64,000 nucleotides of DNA from Avena insularis (GCA_023614405.1 CM042684.1:210186941-210250940), one strand, 5' to 3'; positions 24,959-37,073 are shown, counted from the first letter of the stretch. The notes: generated by a model not told the origin, from the letters alone. Numbers and translations are program-made.

Positions 24959-24963
24959 GCGGT

Positions 24964-26337
24964 CTCCCAAACATGGAGACGCCGGGGTGGGTTGTCCTGG
25001 CGATGTGCAGCCCGCTAGCGTAAATTTGGCATGGCTACCCCTTCTTATTTTGTTCCTTTTTAAATTCCAATTATCAGATCTGATAAATAGCTACTAGGAT
25101 TAAATGCTTAATATAATGGAAAATACATAAAAGTACCTAGATCTAATTCTTGGCATGTAGATGTATGTTTTCTACAACATGCAGATCAAGGAACTAGCCA
25201 AACTAATATCTAGGGTTTTCTAGTAATTAAAATACCTAGATGTGTGCTTTACACACACAAAATAATATCTGCAGATATATAACTCGTTTTGGAGTGAAAC
25301 CATTTCCAGTGGTAGGTATTCAAAGTACCTTTCATATGGCTTTAGATTCATACCAAATAGATCTACATTTCTACACTAGCAAAAATAACTAAAACACCTA
25401 ATATCTGAATTCAACAATTTACCTAGGTAGATCTACCACATGTTTTGAATTGTTTCCACCTCTCTATGATGTGGTACTATAAGATCTACAAACCCTAGCA
25501 TTTCATAACTTATTGATCAATTAATGAATTTTAGAGAATTGAATACTATTGCATGTAGTAGATACACTCCATAAATCATAGCTAGAGTTCTACAGCTCTA
25601 AAAAATAGTAAGACCAAATTCTACATACAGGTATCAGTTATGCCTACCATGTGACCTTGGTTTCATACCAAAAAGACTTGTAGAATAAATATGATGAAAA
25701 AGACAATTTGCTTACAAAACTAAATTTGGGAATTTCCCAAGGGCATTCTGTTAATTATTTTGAGATGAATACAACTCTCAATGAACCAGTACTCAAATAC
25801 CTATAGCTTGATAAGAGGAAAAAATTTATTTTACTTCTAGATAATATTTGATGAATTAAATACCGAAATAGGAGTTAATATCACTGGGAAATTCATAACT
25901 AAAGAAATAAAAACAATAAAATGATGAAAACACTTCTGGTGGTTTTGTGATTTCAATACCTACCTACTGATGCCACATTTGTGTACTGGTATCATACAGA
26001 GTTTGGTCATGGCATAAAACTCCTTGATTAAATAGTTCTTAGTAATCAAATCATAAAAGAAGTTCAAAAAGAGAAATTGAGATGATTCTGTTGTGAGTTG
26101 ATGTTAACAAAACCTATTGAAGTGTATTGATGTCGTGTTCAATTGTTTTTTATATTTTTATTGGATGCTTACTTTGATTTTGGTCGGTTATGCTCCATGA
26201 AACACTGATCATGGGATCGTGGTTGAATACATAAGGGATTCTCGTATGGCTAATCCGGGGGCTCCACAAAAGAGATGTGAAGATGGAGAGGAGGGGAGAA
26301 CCATTCGTCGATTCAGTGTAGTAGATCTTAGGTCAGC
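24964..26337 (+). repeat. Element 4, right copy: non-coding LTR-like sequence
   Basis: It continues the sequence interrupted by the solo LTR and aligns with 17520-18775 and 20405-20490 in the same orientation. It is AT-rich and without supported genes. The right edge is the start of the Element 1' LTR at 26338. Confidence 0.5.
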
Positions 26338-26806
26338 TATAATACCTCGGACCCTACGCTCTAAGCACAAGACTGGATGGACCCAAAAGTGGTTAAGGGA
26401 TTCTACCGCGGAGGCCCAAGTCCACCCACGTGTAGGCCCGTAGAAGCGGAGCAGGGCACGGTACCGACCAACCACCCTACCCATTTTCAAGAACATCGGG
26501 ACAGGAGTGAGTGGCGTAGTCGATAGGTAAAGTGATCAAAAACATACACAAATGAGTATGTATGTCAGCGACATACAATAGTACATCAGAGCCACACCAT
26601 CTAAAAACAATAGCAATGGAAATATTCAACGCCATACGACAAGATTGAAATATCCTAGATAGAGATAATAGTTTAGGATACACATACATCACAAATCAGA
26701 GTATCAAGTGGAAGCTGAAAACAAGATCTAAGTACGAACAAGAAGCAAATTGGAATAAGATGCCCTAAAAATAAGCACATCCCACCCACAAATCTCACGG
26801 ATCTCC
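26338..26806 (-). repeat. Element 1' 3' LTR, distal part
   Basis: The reverse complement ends GTCCGAGGTATTATA, matching the Element 1 LTR end CACCGAGGTAGTTACA. Homology runs on to 26806, where the Copia element is inserted; 26802-26806 (TCTCC) is the target site copy. Confidence 0.75.
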
Positions 26807-28080
26807 TTTTGGGCCACGAAGAGATAAACAAAACCTTTTTCCCCTACGCGGTATTCCCAAGATCCAGCTCAGGTGATAGGACAAGAGATTTACCACTAGA
26901 TGCGCAGGTGCGGATTTGATGAACCGCGTCAGTTGATGTCGTGTCGAATGATCCCCGTACAGCATGTCTAGATCCCCACGGACGTCCTTGTCTCTAGCAC
27001 CGCACGTGCAACGCCTCTACCGGTATCCACACGTACAGGAAGGAGCTCCAGGCAGAGGACTGCTAGATCCTGTCTAACCCGAAATGGTAGTGGAGAAAGT
27101 GACGGCTAGGTCAGGGACAATCCCTTGTCCCTCCACTTATATACACTCCTAGCTAGTCTCAATGCTTGCGGCCCATCTAGGCCGTACCATAATCTCCACA
27201 TGGGCTCCTTACCCTTAAGTGTGTGACTCTGTAGGTTTACATACACCTGGACACGACACGAGCCACCACTCCGAGTCGATAGTTGGTAGCAGCCTCTAGC
27301 AAGACCTGCCAACTCCCAAGCGCCGTAAAGTTAGAAGACAAACCATTCTCAATGTGACTTTCGTCCAAGTCCCTTTGCCTCACGATATATTTTGTCAAGC
27401 TATAGGCGAGTTGTTGCCATCTCTTTAATAGCTCGACTCTCTCTTCTCGTTCCATGATATACGATTCACTGGACTAACACCTAGTCCAACTCCTTGGTTA
27501 ACACTTAACCAAGTCACGCATGGCCATGCTTCCGAATCATATCACACGAGAGGGCCCAACGAATATATCTCCATTACGAAAAGGCAAATTCCATCTTGGT
27601 AATCCACGTCACGCAGCTTGCTTCACAACCAACCCGAACCCTACCTTTATAACTGCCCATTTACGGAACAGCGTTTGATAGGACCTAAGCTGGTGATCCA
27701 CAACTCGGATCATGCGATCACCTCAGGTCGAAGGATTCCATTGCTTGAGACTACAAATGACAACATGCTCGTTGCATCTCAACTGTGGGTCAGTCTGATT
27801 GGCTAAACTCTTTAGCCGAATCAGCATAAGTCAGAATAGCATCTCCATGCCCATGACAAGTGGAACCGAGTCATCAGCCGACTTTCACATTAGTCTAAGT
27901 TGTGTGTCCGGCACAACCTCAACGACTAAGGACAATTAGTACGAACAACATGATTATATAGTTCCACAATCGAATCACATATTCAATGATACATATCAGT
28001 AGTTCATACATGGACAATAATGTTATGAATACATTGGGAATAACATCATACATGATTGCCTCTAGGGCATATTCCCAATA
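26807..28080 (-). repeat. 3' LTR of Copia Element 5
   Basis: It aligns throughout with 50599-51874. Its two terminal dinucleotides have decayed (TT and TA in place of TG and CA on the + strand), while the other copy keeps TG...CA. A TATATAAG box on the minus strand lies near 27138. Confidence 0.9.
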
Positions 28081-29361
28081 GTCTCCCAATTGCACTAGAG
28101 TCAATCATCCGACATAACATGTCTAGGCATCTAATGCCCATAGCTCTCAGGTGCACCTCATGCTTCGGTTGTGGTAGCGGCTTTGTCAACGGATCCGCAA
28201 TATTTGCATCCGTGTGTACCTTGCATAACTTGATATCACCTTGATCCATGAACTGGCAAATCAGGTGGTACCGCATGAGTATATGTTTGTTCTTTTGGTG
28301 TTGTCTAGGTTCCTTGGCTTGTGTGATAGCACCATTGTTGTCACAATACATGTCTAACAGATTGGACAAGCCCTGAACCACACCAAGATCCATGAGGAAA
28401 TTCCTCATCCAAACAGCTTCCCTTGCCGCCTCTGAGGCAGCAATATACTCAGCCTCTATCGTAGACGCAGACACCGTCTCTTGCTTGGAACTCTTCCAGC
28501 TCACAGCCCCTCCGTTTATTACAAACACATATCCGGATTGCGAACGAGAATCATCCGAGTCAGTGAGATAACTCGCATTCGTGTAACCCCTTACATTGAG
28601 TTCATCCTCGCCTCCATAAACCAGGAACATATCCTTAGTCCTTCTCAAGTATTTAAGGATATTTTTAGCCGCTGCCCAGTGGATCTCTCCAGGGTTAGCC
28701 TGGTATCTGCTCACAACACTTAGAGAATAGGAAACATCCAGCCTACTACAAATCATAGCGTACATGATGGATCCGACTACAGAAGCATATGGAATCGCAC
28801 TCATCCGACTTCGCTCATCAGCTGTCGAAGGACACTGGGTCTTGCTAAGTTTTACGCCATGGGACATCGGTAAGAACCCCTTCTTAGACGATTCCATGTT
28901 GAACTTCTTCAACACTTTGTCCAAGTATGTACTCTGACTCAATCCAATGAGTCGCCTTGATCTATCTCTATAGATCCGGATTCCTAGTATGTAAGTCGCC
29001 TCGCCCAAGTCTTTCATCGAAAAACTCTTTTCCAATGATTCTTTGGTTTCTTGCAACATCTGGACATCATTTCCAATCAATAATATGTCATCCACATATA
29101 AGATTAGAAAGTTTACTTTGCTTCCACTAAACTTCTTGTATAAACAAGAATCATGATCACTCTTGATGAAGCCAAACGATTTGACTACCTCATCAAAGCG
29201 AATATTCCAACTCCGAGATGCTTGCTTCAACCCATAAATGGATTTCTGAAGCTTGCATACCTTGTCAGCATTAGCCGGATCGACAAAACCCTCGGGTTGT
29301 ATCATATACACGTCCTCGGTCAAATTTCCATTAAGGAAAGCCGTCTTGACATCGATCTGCC
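28046..29361 (-). pseudogene. Copia pol: reverse transcriptase (C-terminal part) and RNase H
   Basis: The frame of about 425 residues begins just after the 945-bp insert and runs into the 3' LTR. The reverse-transcriptase core is clear: SIYGLKQASRSW near residues 28-39, then YVDD at residues 76-79. RNase H follows; the usual GYTDAS box reads GYTNAS, changing a catalytic aspartate to asparagine, while SSKQETVSASTIEAEY and the HILMRYH region are kept. It stays in frame with the upstream pol segment because the insert plus its duplication is 954 bp, a multiple of three, though the insert itself carries stops. The product ends inside the LTR sequence. Confidence 0.88.
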
Positions 29362-30324
29362 ATATCTCATGAGGATATATATATAGGGATTATGATGATT
29401 CTGACTGCCTGAACTGGAAGGAAATATTGAGTCAAATCAATAATGACTATCAGGTGAATTCATTCCTAGTTGACCATGATGCTTTCATTTATAAGAACTT
29501 TATACTACCTAAGTCTATGCATTTATGTATGATCAGGTTCGTTGGAGAAACAAGCATGGCGCGAGGAGGAGAAGGTTTACAAGAGGAGCCCATCATGATG
29601 ATCGCTCGAGGATGTGCGAGGGAGGAACAGGAGGAAGGTGCAAGAGAAAACATCATCAAAACGAAGGCGAGCGAGAGTTAGAAGGCGACCAAGAAGGAAG
29701 GTTCAATTTGGACAGACAGAAGTTCTGAAATTGAAACGGACGTGGTTTCCACATACCAACTCCGAATTAAGCAAATAAGTACTTGTTGGAAAGATAATTC
29801 TGAGATCTTTCCAACGGGTACTTGCACATCTCCCGGTTCGTTACGAGCTGTGCGCGGCAACCAAAACAAGTCGACAGACGTTTTTTGTCAGTTTACAAAT
29901 AGAGTCCTTTTAAGTTAGGAAAATAGAGATATGTTTGGTTTTGACCCCAACTCTATATTGGACGACCAGCAGCCTTTATATAGGCCTGTAAATCATGGTT
30001 TTTAGGGTTAGACCATGTTAAAATATTTTGGAGTTTTTTCTTTCATAGAACCTCTGGAATTACCCTATGTTCGAATTACCAACTATAATTGAGTGTGATA
30101 TGTTGTTCCATTGGAAATTAGTAGATTGCGTACTACCGTTCGTGGTCAAGGCTACGTGCGCAAGAGTGTGGTGTTGTGAATATCCTACAAGGTTCGGGAG
30201 CTGTTGCATTGGCATCAGGGATCGAATGGGAGAGATCATAGCTACGCACTAGTTATCTATCATCCACCATATCATCAACAAGAGCTTGCTAAGAAGATCG
30301 AGCCACCCCATATCAATATCTCAT
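29362..30324. mobile_element. 945-bp insert with 9-bp target duplication
   Basis: The insert occupies 29371-30315, between two copies of ATATCTCAT at 29362-29370 and 30316-30324. Removing one copy and the insert restores a continuous Copia reading frame at that point, which proves the insertion. A 9-bp duplication is characteristic of Mutator-like transposons. No convincing terminal inverted repeat is visible: the ends are GAGGATATAT... and ...CCCCATATCA. The left third holds an open frame of about 85 residues on the + strand that I do not recognise. The rest is AT-rich. It could be a Pack-MULE-like element with poor termini or another integration product. Confidence 0.6.
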
Positions 30325-31198
30325 AGTCGAAATAGGCTGCTATAGCTAACATGATCCGAACTGACTTAAGCATCGCTATAGGAGAGAAAGTCTCATCGTA
30401 GTCAACTCCTTGAACCTGTCGGAACCCCTTCGTGACAAGTCGTGCTTTATAGACAGAAATATTTCCATCCATATAAGTTTTCTTCTTAAAGACCCATTTG
30501 CACTCGATGGGTCTTGCACCGTCTGGCAGATCAACCAAGTTCCAAACTTGATTTTCATCCATGCACTTTAACTCGGATCTCATGGCTCCAAGCCATGACT
30601 CAGAATCATATCCCACCATCGCTTCCGAATAATTTGTCGGCTCATCACTGTCCAACATCAACACATCACGAACACTTTGCAATCTGGCCGATCTTCGCAG
30701 TGTCGCTGCAGTTGTCAGCTCAAGTACCACGACCGGCTCAACCTCTAAGGCTTTTACCGACTCGTTGTTGGCCGGTACCTCTCGAATTTCTTCGAGCTGC
30801 ACCGTGCTCCCACTGGCTCCTCGACTGAGAAACTCTTTCTCAAGGAAGACACCATTCCAAGTGACAAACACTTTGCCCTCTTCTCGGTTGTAGAAGTAGT
30901 AACCCAAGGTTTCCCTCGGATACCCAATGAAAATGCACTTATCCAACTTGGATGTAAGCTTGTCCGACTGAAGTCGCTTGATAAAAGCTTCACAGCCCAA
31001 AATCTTAAGAAAAGACAAACTCGGCTTCTTGCCAGTCCACATCTCATGCGGTGTCTTCTCTACCAACTTTGATGGTACTCTGTTTAGTGTGAACGCTGAA
31101 ATTTCTAGACAATAACCCCAAAATGATAAAGGCAGATCTGTCCGACTCATCATTGATCGTACCATGTCCAACAAGGTCCGATTCCTCCTTTCTGACAC
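30275..31198 (-). pseudogene. Copia pol: integrase C-terminus to reverse transcriptase start
   Basis: The segment begins with SERRNRTLLDMVRSMMS, the conserved integrase region carrying the last catalytic glutamate neighbourhood. It continues through the GKKPSLSFLKILGCEAF and FIGYPRET motifs of the integrase tail, and enters the reverse transcriptase with WVFKKK and DYDETFSPIA. It ends at the 945-bp insert; the last codons come from the insert. It lies in a different frame from the upstream segment, owing to an extra A in the A-run near 31315. Stops TAG near 31210 and 31232 lie in the bridging part, consistent with C-to-T decay of glutamine codons. Confidence 0.85.
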
Positions 31199-31314
31199 AC
31201 CATTTCTCTACGGCGTTCCTGGAGGAGTGAGCTAGGGAACTATTACACAACTCTTTAGATGGTCATCAAACTCATGGCTCATGTACTCGCCTCCTCGGTC
31301 CGACCGAAGAAACT

Positions 31315-32466
31315 TTATTTTTTCTTGCCGAGTTGATTTTGTACCTTATTCTGGAATTCCTTGAACTTTTCAAAGGCTTCCGACTTATGTTTCATCAAGT
31401 AGATATATGCATACCTACTCAAATCATCAGTGAAGGTAATGAAGTACTCATAACCACCTCTGGCTGTCGTGCTCATCGGGCCACATACATCACTATGTAT
31501 TAGTCCCAATAAGTCAGACGCCCTTTCACAACTCTTTGCAAAAGGTGTCTTGGTCATCTTGCCAAGTAGGCAGTATTCACATGTCTCGAACGACTCCAGG
31601 TCAAACGAAGTTAGGATTCCATCATCATGGAGCTTCTTCATACGTTTCCAACTTGTATGACCAAGCCGACAGTGCCAAAAGTAAGTCATATTCAGATCAT
31701 TTGGTTTCAACCTTTTCACATTTATATTATAGACAGATTCACCATCAAGATTCAAAATAAATAACCCGTCCTGGACGGGTGCAAAGCCATGAAACATATC
31801 ATTCAAATACAAAGAACAACCAGTATTCTTAATATTCGACTCATAGCCTTGTCTCATCAAACATGAGGCAGATATAATGTTTCGACTAAGCACTAGAACA
31901 TAATAACAATTATTTAGCTCCATTAAGAATCCAGAAGGTAAATGAAGTTGCATCGTGCCAACTTGCAATGCAGCGACTCTCGCTTTGTTGCCGACTCGAA
32001 TGTCAACCTCGCCTCTCGCCACGCTCCTAGTTCTTACCAGTCCCTGTAACAAGTTGCAAATGTGAATAACTGATCCGGTATCATATACCCAAGAACTACC
32101 AGGTGCATTGGCAAGATAAATGTCTATAACATTGCAAACAAGCGTACCTGAGCCGGAAGTCACACCTCCACTCTTGGCTTTATCAGCCAGATACTTGCTG
32201 CAATTCATTTTCCAGTGGCCATCCGCCTTGCAATAGAAGAAAGTGGATCCGGCTGCAGGAGATGGCTTAGTCCCTGAGGAAGCGCTTTGGACCGGGTCCT
32301 CGGCCTTACCTCCCGATTTTGCCTTCTTCTTCTTAGCCCAAGAACTCTTCTTGAACTTAGCCTTATTCTGCACCATCAACACTTGACTGGCACCTTTCTT
32401 GAGATCCGCCTCAGCCTTCTTGAGCATCCCTTGTAATTCAGTGAGCTTCTTATCCATACCATGCAT
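31315..32466 (-). pseudogene. Copia gag end, protease and integrase core
   Basis: About 383 residues. A lysine-rich gag tail is followed by a nucleocapsid zinc knuckle at residues 76-89, in which the first cysteine is replaced (FFYC in place of CFYC). The protease active site DTG is at residues 129-131 in the WVYDTGS context. The integrase zinc finger (HCRLGH...CEYC, about residues 268-300) and the first catalytic aspartate in HSDVCGP and the next in FTDDLSRY follow. The frame ends in an A-run where one extra base shifts it. It is in frame with the gag segment to its right, separated by one stop at about 32476. Confidence 0.87.
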
Positions 32467-32475
32467 GTGGTAGTT

Positions 32476-32979
32476 CTATATGAACTGACCATACGCACTA
32501 GGAAGAGAGTTCAGAATTATGTACGTAGCGAACTCTTTGCTAATGGGGTAGCCAAGCCTTTCTAGAGACTGCACGTAACCAACCATCTTGATCACATGCA
32601 GACTCAATGGATCGCCATCCTTAAGCTTGTAGCTCAACAAAGCCTGAGAGACTTGATACCTCTCAGTCTTTCCCTGAGCCTGGAACATACTTTTGAGGCT
32701 TTCGATCATATCGTAGGCCTCAACATTCTCGAACTGCTGCTGCAAGTCCGGTTCCATGTGATCAAGCATAATAAAGCTAATCTCCGTAGACTCATCACAA
32801 GTCCTACGGTAGGCATTGGTGGCTGCGACACTCGCATTCTCATTCGGCTCATCCGGAAGTGGGTTGTCTACGACATGGTCCCTCTTTTCTTGCTTGAGAA
32901 CAATTCTCAGATTACAATACCAGTTGGTGAAGTTAGTTCCATTTAGCGTATCTTTCTCTAAGATGGTTCTCAAAGCAAA
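32476..32979 (-). pseudogene. Copia gag N-terminal part
   Basis: This carries the UBN2/gag-type fold of plant Copia elements, recognised by LNGTNFTNWYCNLRIVLKQ at the N-terminus and SLKSMFQAQGKTERY in the middle. About 167 codons end at a TAG. The codon where elements of this type normally start (two before the LRTILEKD segment) is TTT at 32977-32979 instead of ATG, so the start codon seems lost. To the right lie the short leader, then the inserted Gypsy element. Confidence 0.85.
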
Positions 32980-33348
32980 ACTAGAAATCCGAGGGAGACT
33001 TCTAGGTGCAATTGATCTACAACAGAAAAATATGCAAAATACTTAAGACATGTATTCATAAAAGAGCAAGCATATTAAACATTTTAATACTTATGCTCCC
33101 ACTAGAACCAACACCCCTCCGATGGTTACTTAGTGATCCAGGATCCTAAATAAGCAAGCTGACTAGTGAGCTTTAGCATCACCGCTAGCCGTCAAGTGAT
33201 CTAGGTAGACAACTCCTTGTCAATCGCATCTCATATGACTCATGTTGGATGGGTGGCATCACATGCCCTGTCTCCCATCCGACCTTTCCCCGAGTCCCAC
33301 AACCATTGTGATAGACCTATCTAGATTACCGAGTGCTTCTGATGTAAG
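32980..33348 (-). other. Copia leader, left piece
   Basis: Non-coding 5' leader of Element 5 interrupted by the Gypsy element. The last five bases (33344-33348, GTAAG) are the left target duplication. The leader continues at 49704. Confidence 0.75.
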
Positions 33349-34375
33349 TGTTGAGGGCTAACCTCGAGGGTGGCCCGATCTTTCACGAATCCCTTGAAAT
33401 CGAGGCGGAGGAGGTGTGGGGATGAGGGAGAGAGCGAATCCGTGAACTCACACACGAAGAACACGATGAACACACACACCACAAAGACACGATACAAGCC
33501 AATTGCTCAGGCCGGCAGCTACCGGTCCGGCGCAATCCCTAGGATCAGCGTCGGTCAGGGATCTCTCTCTCGAACCGGCACGGCGAGGTGGGAGACTCAG
33601 TGAGATCTTGATGTCTAAGCAAAGGGACTCTGATGCCTAGGCCTTGTACAACGTGGAATCACGATGCAAACTCCAATGAGGTTTGTGATATTTGGTGCTC
33701 CTTTGTCAAAGGAGCATGAGGCAAGAACTAGATAGACCCACAAGGGGTTTCCACTAATTCCAAATATCATGCCTAGGGTTTACAATGGGTGTGGGGGGCT
33801 ACATATAGGCCAGCCACTAAAACTAGGGTAGTTTGGGCATAAAAGGGTAAAACTGGACGAAATAGGGAATATTTTCGGGCATCAAACCCTAGTCGACTTG
33901 AGACTGGAGGCATTCCAGCGATAAGTCCGGTCGCGCCGGACTGGGTGCCGGAATTTCCGGTACGCGCTGGTCATTCCGGTCGGCCACCGGAATGGCATAC
34001 AGAACAATGTTTCGGCATGCGCCGGTCGGTTCCGGCATGCGCTAGAAATTCTGGTCCTAGGTCCGGTCCACCGGGGCATGCGCCGGAAGTTCCAGCGAGG
34101 AATCCGGTCCGCCGATCCTGGCGCCGGTTTGGCCGGGGACTCCGGGTCGCGTTGGCTTGGCTACTTCTCTTGGCATTTCGTCATGGGGTTCATACCTGAG
34201 GATGCATAATGTATTGGAATGGAGTAGCAAGCCATCCAAGGATGTATCGAAGTCACATGAGACAAGGAATGAATACACCTTAGCTTGAAGGATCTTGGCT
34301 CGGGCATGGGTCATCGGTCCACTTGGGGGACTTGGTGGTGTAGATGTAGGAGCATCCGTAGGAAGAGCTGCAAAA
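33349..34375 (-). repeat. 3' LTR of Gypsy Element 6
   Basis: It aligns throughout with 48678-49703. The 3'-most bases next to the polypurine tract (GGGGGGGGAGC on the minus strand, about 34378-34389) are slightly decayed. The C-terminal part of pol is encoded in this LTR. Confidence 0.88.
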
Positions 34376-35030
34376 GCTCCCCCCCCTTGGGAAAGAGTCG
34401 TCCTCGACTCTTCATGGTTATCATCTTGAACATCTCCATGGTAGGGTGAGATATCTTTGATGTTGAACGCATTGCTTGCGAGGTACTTGGACGCCGGTAT
34501 GTCGATGATGTAGGCGTTGTTGTTGATTCTCTTGAGGACCTTGAAGGGACCATCTCCTCTTGGCTTGAGCTTGGAGTCGTGTTCCTTGGGGAAGCGGTCT
34601 TTGCTTAGGTGTATCCACACAACATTACCTTCTTCAAAGACCATTTCCTTCTTGTCCTTGTTTAACCTTGAAGCTTGGCGAAGGAGTTGTTGCTCGATAG
34701 TAGCTCTTGTTTCTTCATGAAGCTTCTTCATAGCTTGTGCGTGCTTCTCGACATCCATGTTTGTGCGCTCATGAAGAGGTAGTGGTAGGATGTCGAGCGC
34801 GGTGAGGGGCTCAAAGCCATAGATGATCATGAAGGGACTCATCTTGGTTGTTGAGTGCTTGGTTCGGTTATAGGCAAACTCGGCGTGGGGAATGCATTCC
34901 TCCTAATCCTTCAAGTTCTTCTTGATCAACACACGTAGAAGAGTTTTGAGGCTTCGGTTGACAACCTCGGTTTGTCCACCAGTTTGAGGATGCGACGCGG
35001 ATGAAAAGAGGAGCTTGACGCCGAGCTTGG
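34057..35030 (-). pseudogene. Gypsy pol: integrase C-terminal half, reading into the LTR
   Basis: This continues the integrase cut by Element 7. Reading starts at 35025 on the minus strand and includes the catalytic glutamate in [13 protein letters not shown] at 34903-34905 stands where the family has tryptophan (KD*EECIPHAEF). After it come the FMIIYGFEPLT segment, a GPFKVLKRINNNAY region of the integrase tail, and ISPYHGD. The frame then passes without a stop through the polypurine tract, which codes SQGGGA, and on into the LTR, where GPMTHARAKILQ is encoded. The last residues down to 34057 come wholly from LTR sequence. It is in frame with 43328-47839 once Element 7 and one target copy are removed. 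Confidence 0.85.
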
Positions 35031-36444
35031 TGATACGTTGCTAACGTATCCATAATTTTTGATGTTCCATGCTTGGTTTTATCTACTTTCTTATGTTTTG
35101 TTCCAACTTTGGAGTACTTTCTATACACTTTCTTGGACTAACCTATTAACAAGTGCGACAGTGCCAGTTGCCTATTTTCTGCTGTTTTTGGTTCCAGGAA
35201 AGTCAGAAAATCAATATTCTTGGAATTGGACCGGACAAAAGCCAAAGTCGATATTTTACCAGAAGACTCACAGAGCCAGAAGACGAGACGGAGAGGGGCC
35301 ATAGGGTGGCCACACCATATGGTGGTGCGGGCTAGCCCTGGCCGCGCCACCAGGTGGTGTGGGCCCCCTGGCCGCCCACCGACCTTGCCTCTTCGCCTAT
35401 AAGATGCCTCCTGATGCGAAAACCATAAGTCGTCAAGCCTCCAGCCACGAAAAGTTTCACCGCGCCGCCGCCACCGAAGCGGAGATTCGAGGGACAAAAA
35501 GTCTCTGTTCCGGCACCCTGCCGGGACGGGGAAGTGCCCCCAGAGCCATCTCCATCGATCTCCACCACCATCTCCATCACCATTGCTGATTCCCATGATG
35601 AGGAGGGAGTAGTTCTCTCTCGAGGCTAAGGGTTCTACCGGTAGCTATGTGTTCATCTCTCTCTATGTGATCTTATTGAGATCATGAGCTTGTAATCTAT
35701 AGATCTACCTTGCTACTCAAGTGCTTTAATAGATCTCTGCTCTCCCCATGTGTGTGAAGTTGACAGTGTGCACACCATGGTGGCACTTAGGCTAGAGATT
35801 ACAAATACTTGTTATGATTTATATTTGGAGTTGGATGTCTTTATGAAATTGTGGTGTTTGTTTGAACCATCTAGTGCTCAAGGTGACAGTGTGGGGTTAT
35901 CTAGATGCAGAAAGAAAACTTTGAGGTGTGTTGTTATAGCCCTACCATGGATTAGAGTGTCCAACCAGAGAGTAGTTCAGCGTAGTATCATAAAGAAGAA
36001 TATATTTATATGAGAGTGTTCACTAGTGAAAGTATGATCCCTGGGCCTTGTTTCTAAGCAATGAAACACCGTTTGCTATTAGATCTATTACATGTTTGCT
36101 TGCTTCTATCTTTATTTCAGTTTTACTTTAGTCTTTTCCACGCCATCAAGCTATTTTCTATCACCGTTACCACTTATAATTATCTATACCACTTGTATTT
36201 CACTATCTCTTCGCCGAACTAGTGCACCTATACACCTGACAAGTGTATTGGGTGTGTTGGGGACACAAGAGACTTCTTGTATCTTGATTGCAGGGTTGCT
36301 TGAGAGGGGATACCTTTGACCACTTCCTCCCTGAGTTCGATAAACCTTGGGTGATCCACTTAAGGGAAACTTGCTTGTGTTCTACAAACCTCTGCACTTG
36401 GAGGCCCAACAACTGTCTACAAGAATAGAAGTGCGTAGACATCA
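35031..36444 (+). repeat. 5' LTR of Element 7 (1414 bp)
   Basis: It starts TGATACGTTG and ends GTAGACATCA, and is colinear with 41933-43327. A TATAAG box lies at 35399-35404. Confidence 0.9.
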
Positions 36445-36454
36445 AGCTATTTTC

Positions 36455-36472
36455 TGGCGCTGTTGCCGGGGA
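36455..36472 (+). other. Primer-binding site of Element 7
   Basis: TGGCGCTGTTGCCGGGGA lies ten bases after the LTR end. It is the same site, with one C-to-T change, as in Element 8. Confidence 0.75.
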
Positions 36473-36578
36473 GGTAAGGTAAAAGGTACTCACATCCTCC
36501 GGTGTGAGTGCTCGAAGTTATTTCCTTTAGATTCTGCAATTTTGTCTTTTTGTTTCTTGTTTTCACTAGTTAGGCTTA

Positions 36579-37073
36579 ATGGAAAACAACAACAAAAATA
36601 GAGAGCTTTTTAGTATTTTTCCTAATATAGAACATGAATTGTCTGAAAAGAAAATTAAAAAACCCATGGAACTTTCTTTGCATGCTAATAGCAATGTTAT
36701 TAGTATGAATCTTTTGAACACCTTTGTTACTAATGCCATGGAAACGTCTAAGCTTGGGGAAGTTGGTTTTTATGAAAATGATCTTTTTAGTTCCCCAGCT
36801 ATAAAGAAGAAAATTTGCTCTGATGATACTTTATCTCCCATATGTGGTAATTCTAATGATACTTGTGATATTTTAAATCCACATACTGAAAGCATCCCTT
36901 TTAAAATACCTATAAAAATTGTTGAACGTGTTATGAATAACTGCTATTTTGGAGATGGAACGGTCCATCCTGGTGATCATTTACTCTTTATACATGAATT
37001 GTGCGATTTGTTCAAGTGTGCAGGTATTTCAATGAACCAAGTTAAGAGGAAGATATTCCCTATTTCACTTTAA
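36579..37073 (+). pseudogene. Element 7 gag, N-terminal half
   Basis: The frame starts at ATG 36579 (MENNNKNRELFS), about 50 bases after the leader, and encodes 164 residues. The first 110 are asparagine/serine-rich and unrecognised. From HPGDHLLFIHEL onward it resembles the entry into a retrotransposon gag domain. It ends at TAA 37071-37073, exactly where the gag domain should continue: the KGKAREWYE segment is read in the next frame starting at 37072. A one-base frameshift near 37070 therefore splits gag. Confidence 0.65.

Noticed and set aside
29427..29681. 84-residue frame in the 945-bp insert as a gene
   Set aside because: Too short and without a recognised domain; kept only as a possible captured fragment.
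33370..34199. Short frames in the Gypsy LTRs (also 48699-49593)
   Set aside because: They lie in LTR sequence and are repeated in both LTRs; only the pol read-through part is meaningful.
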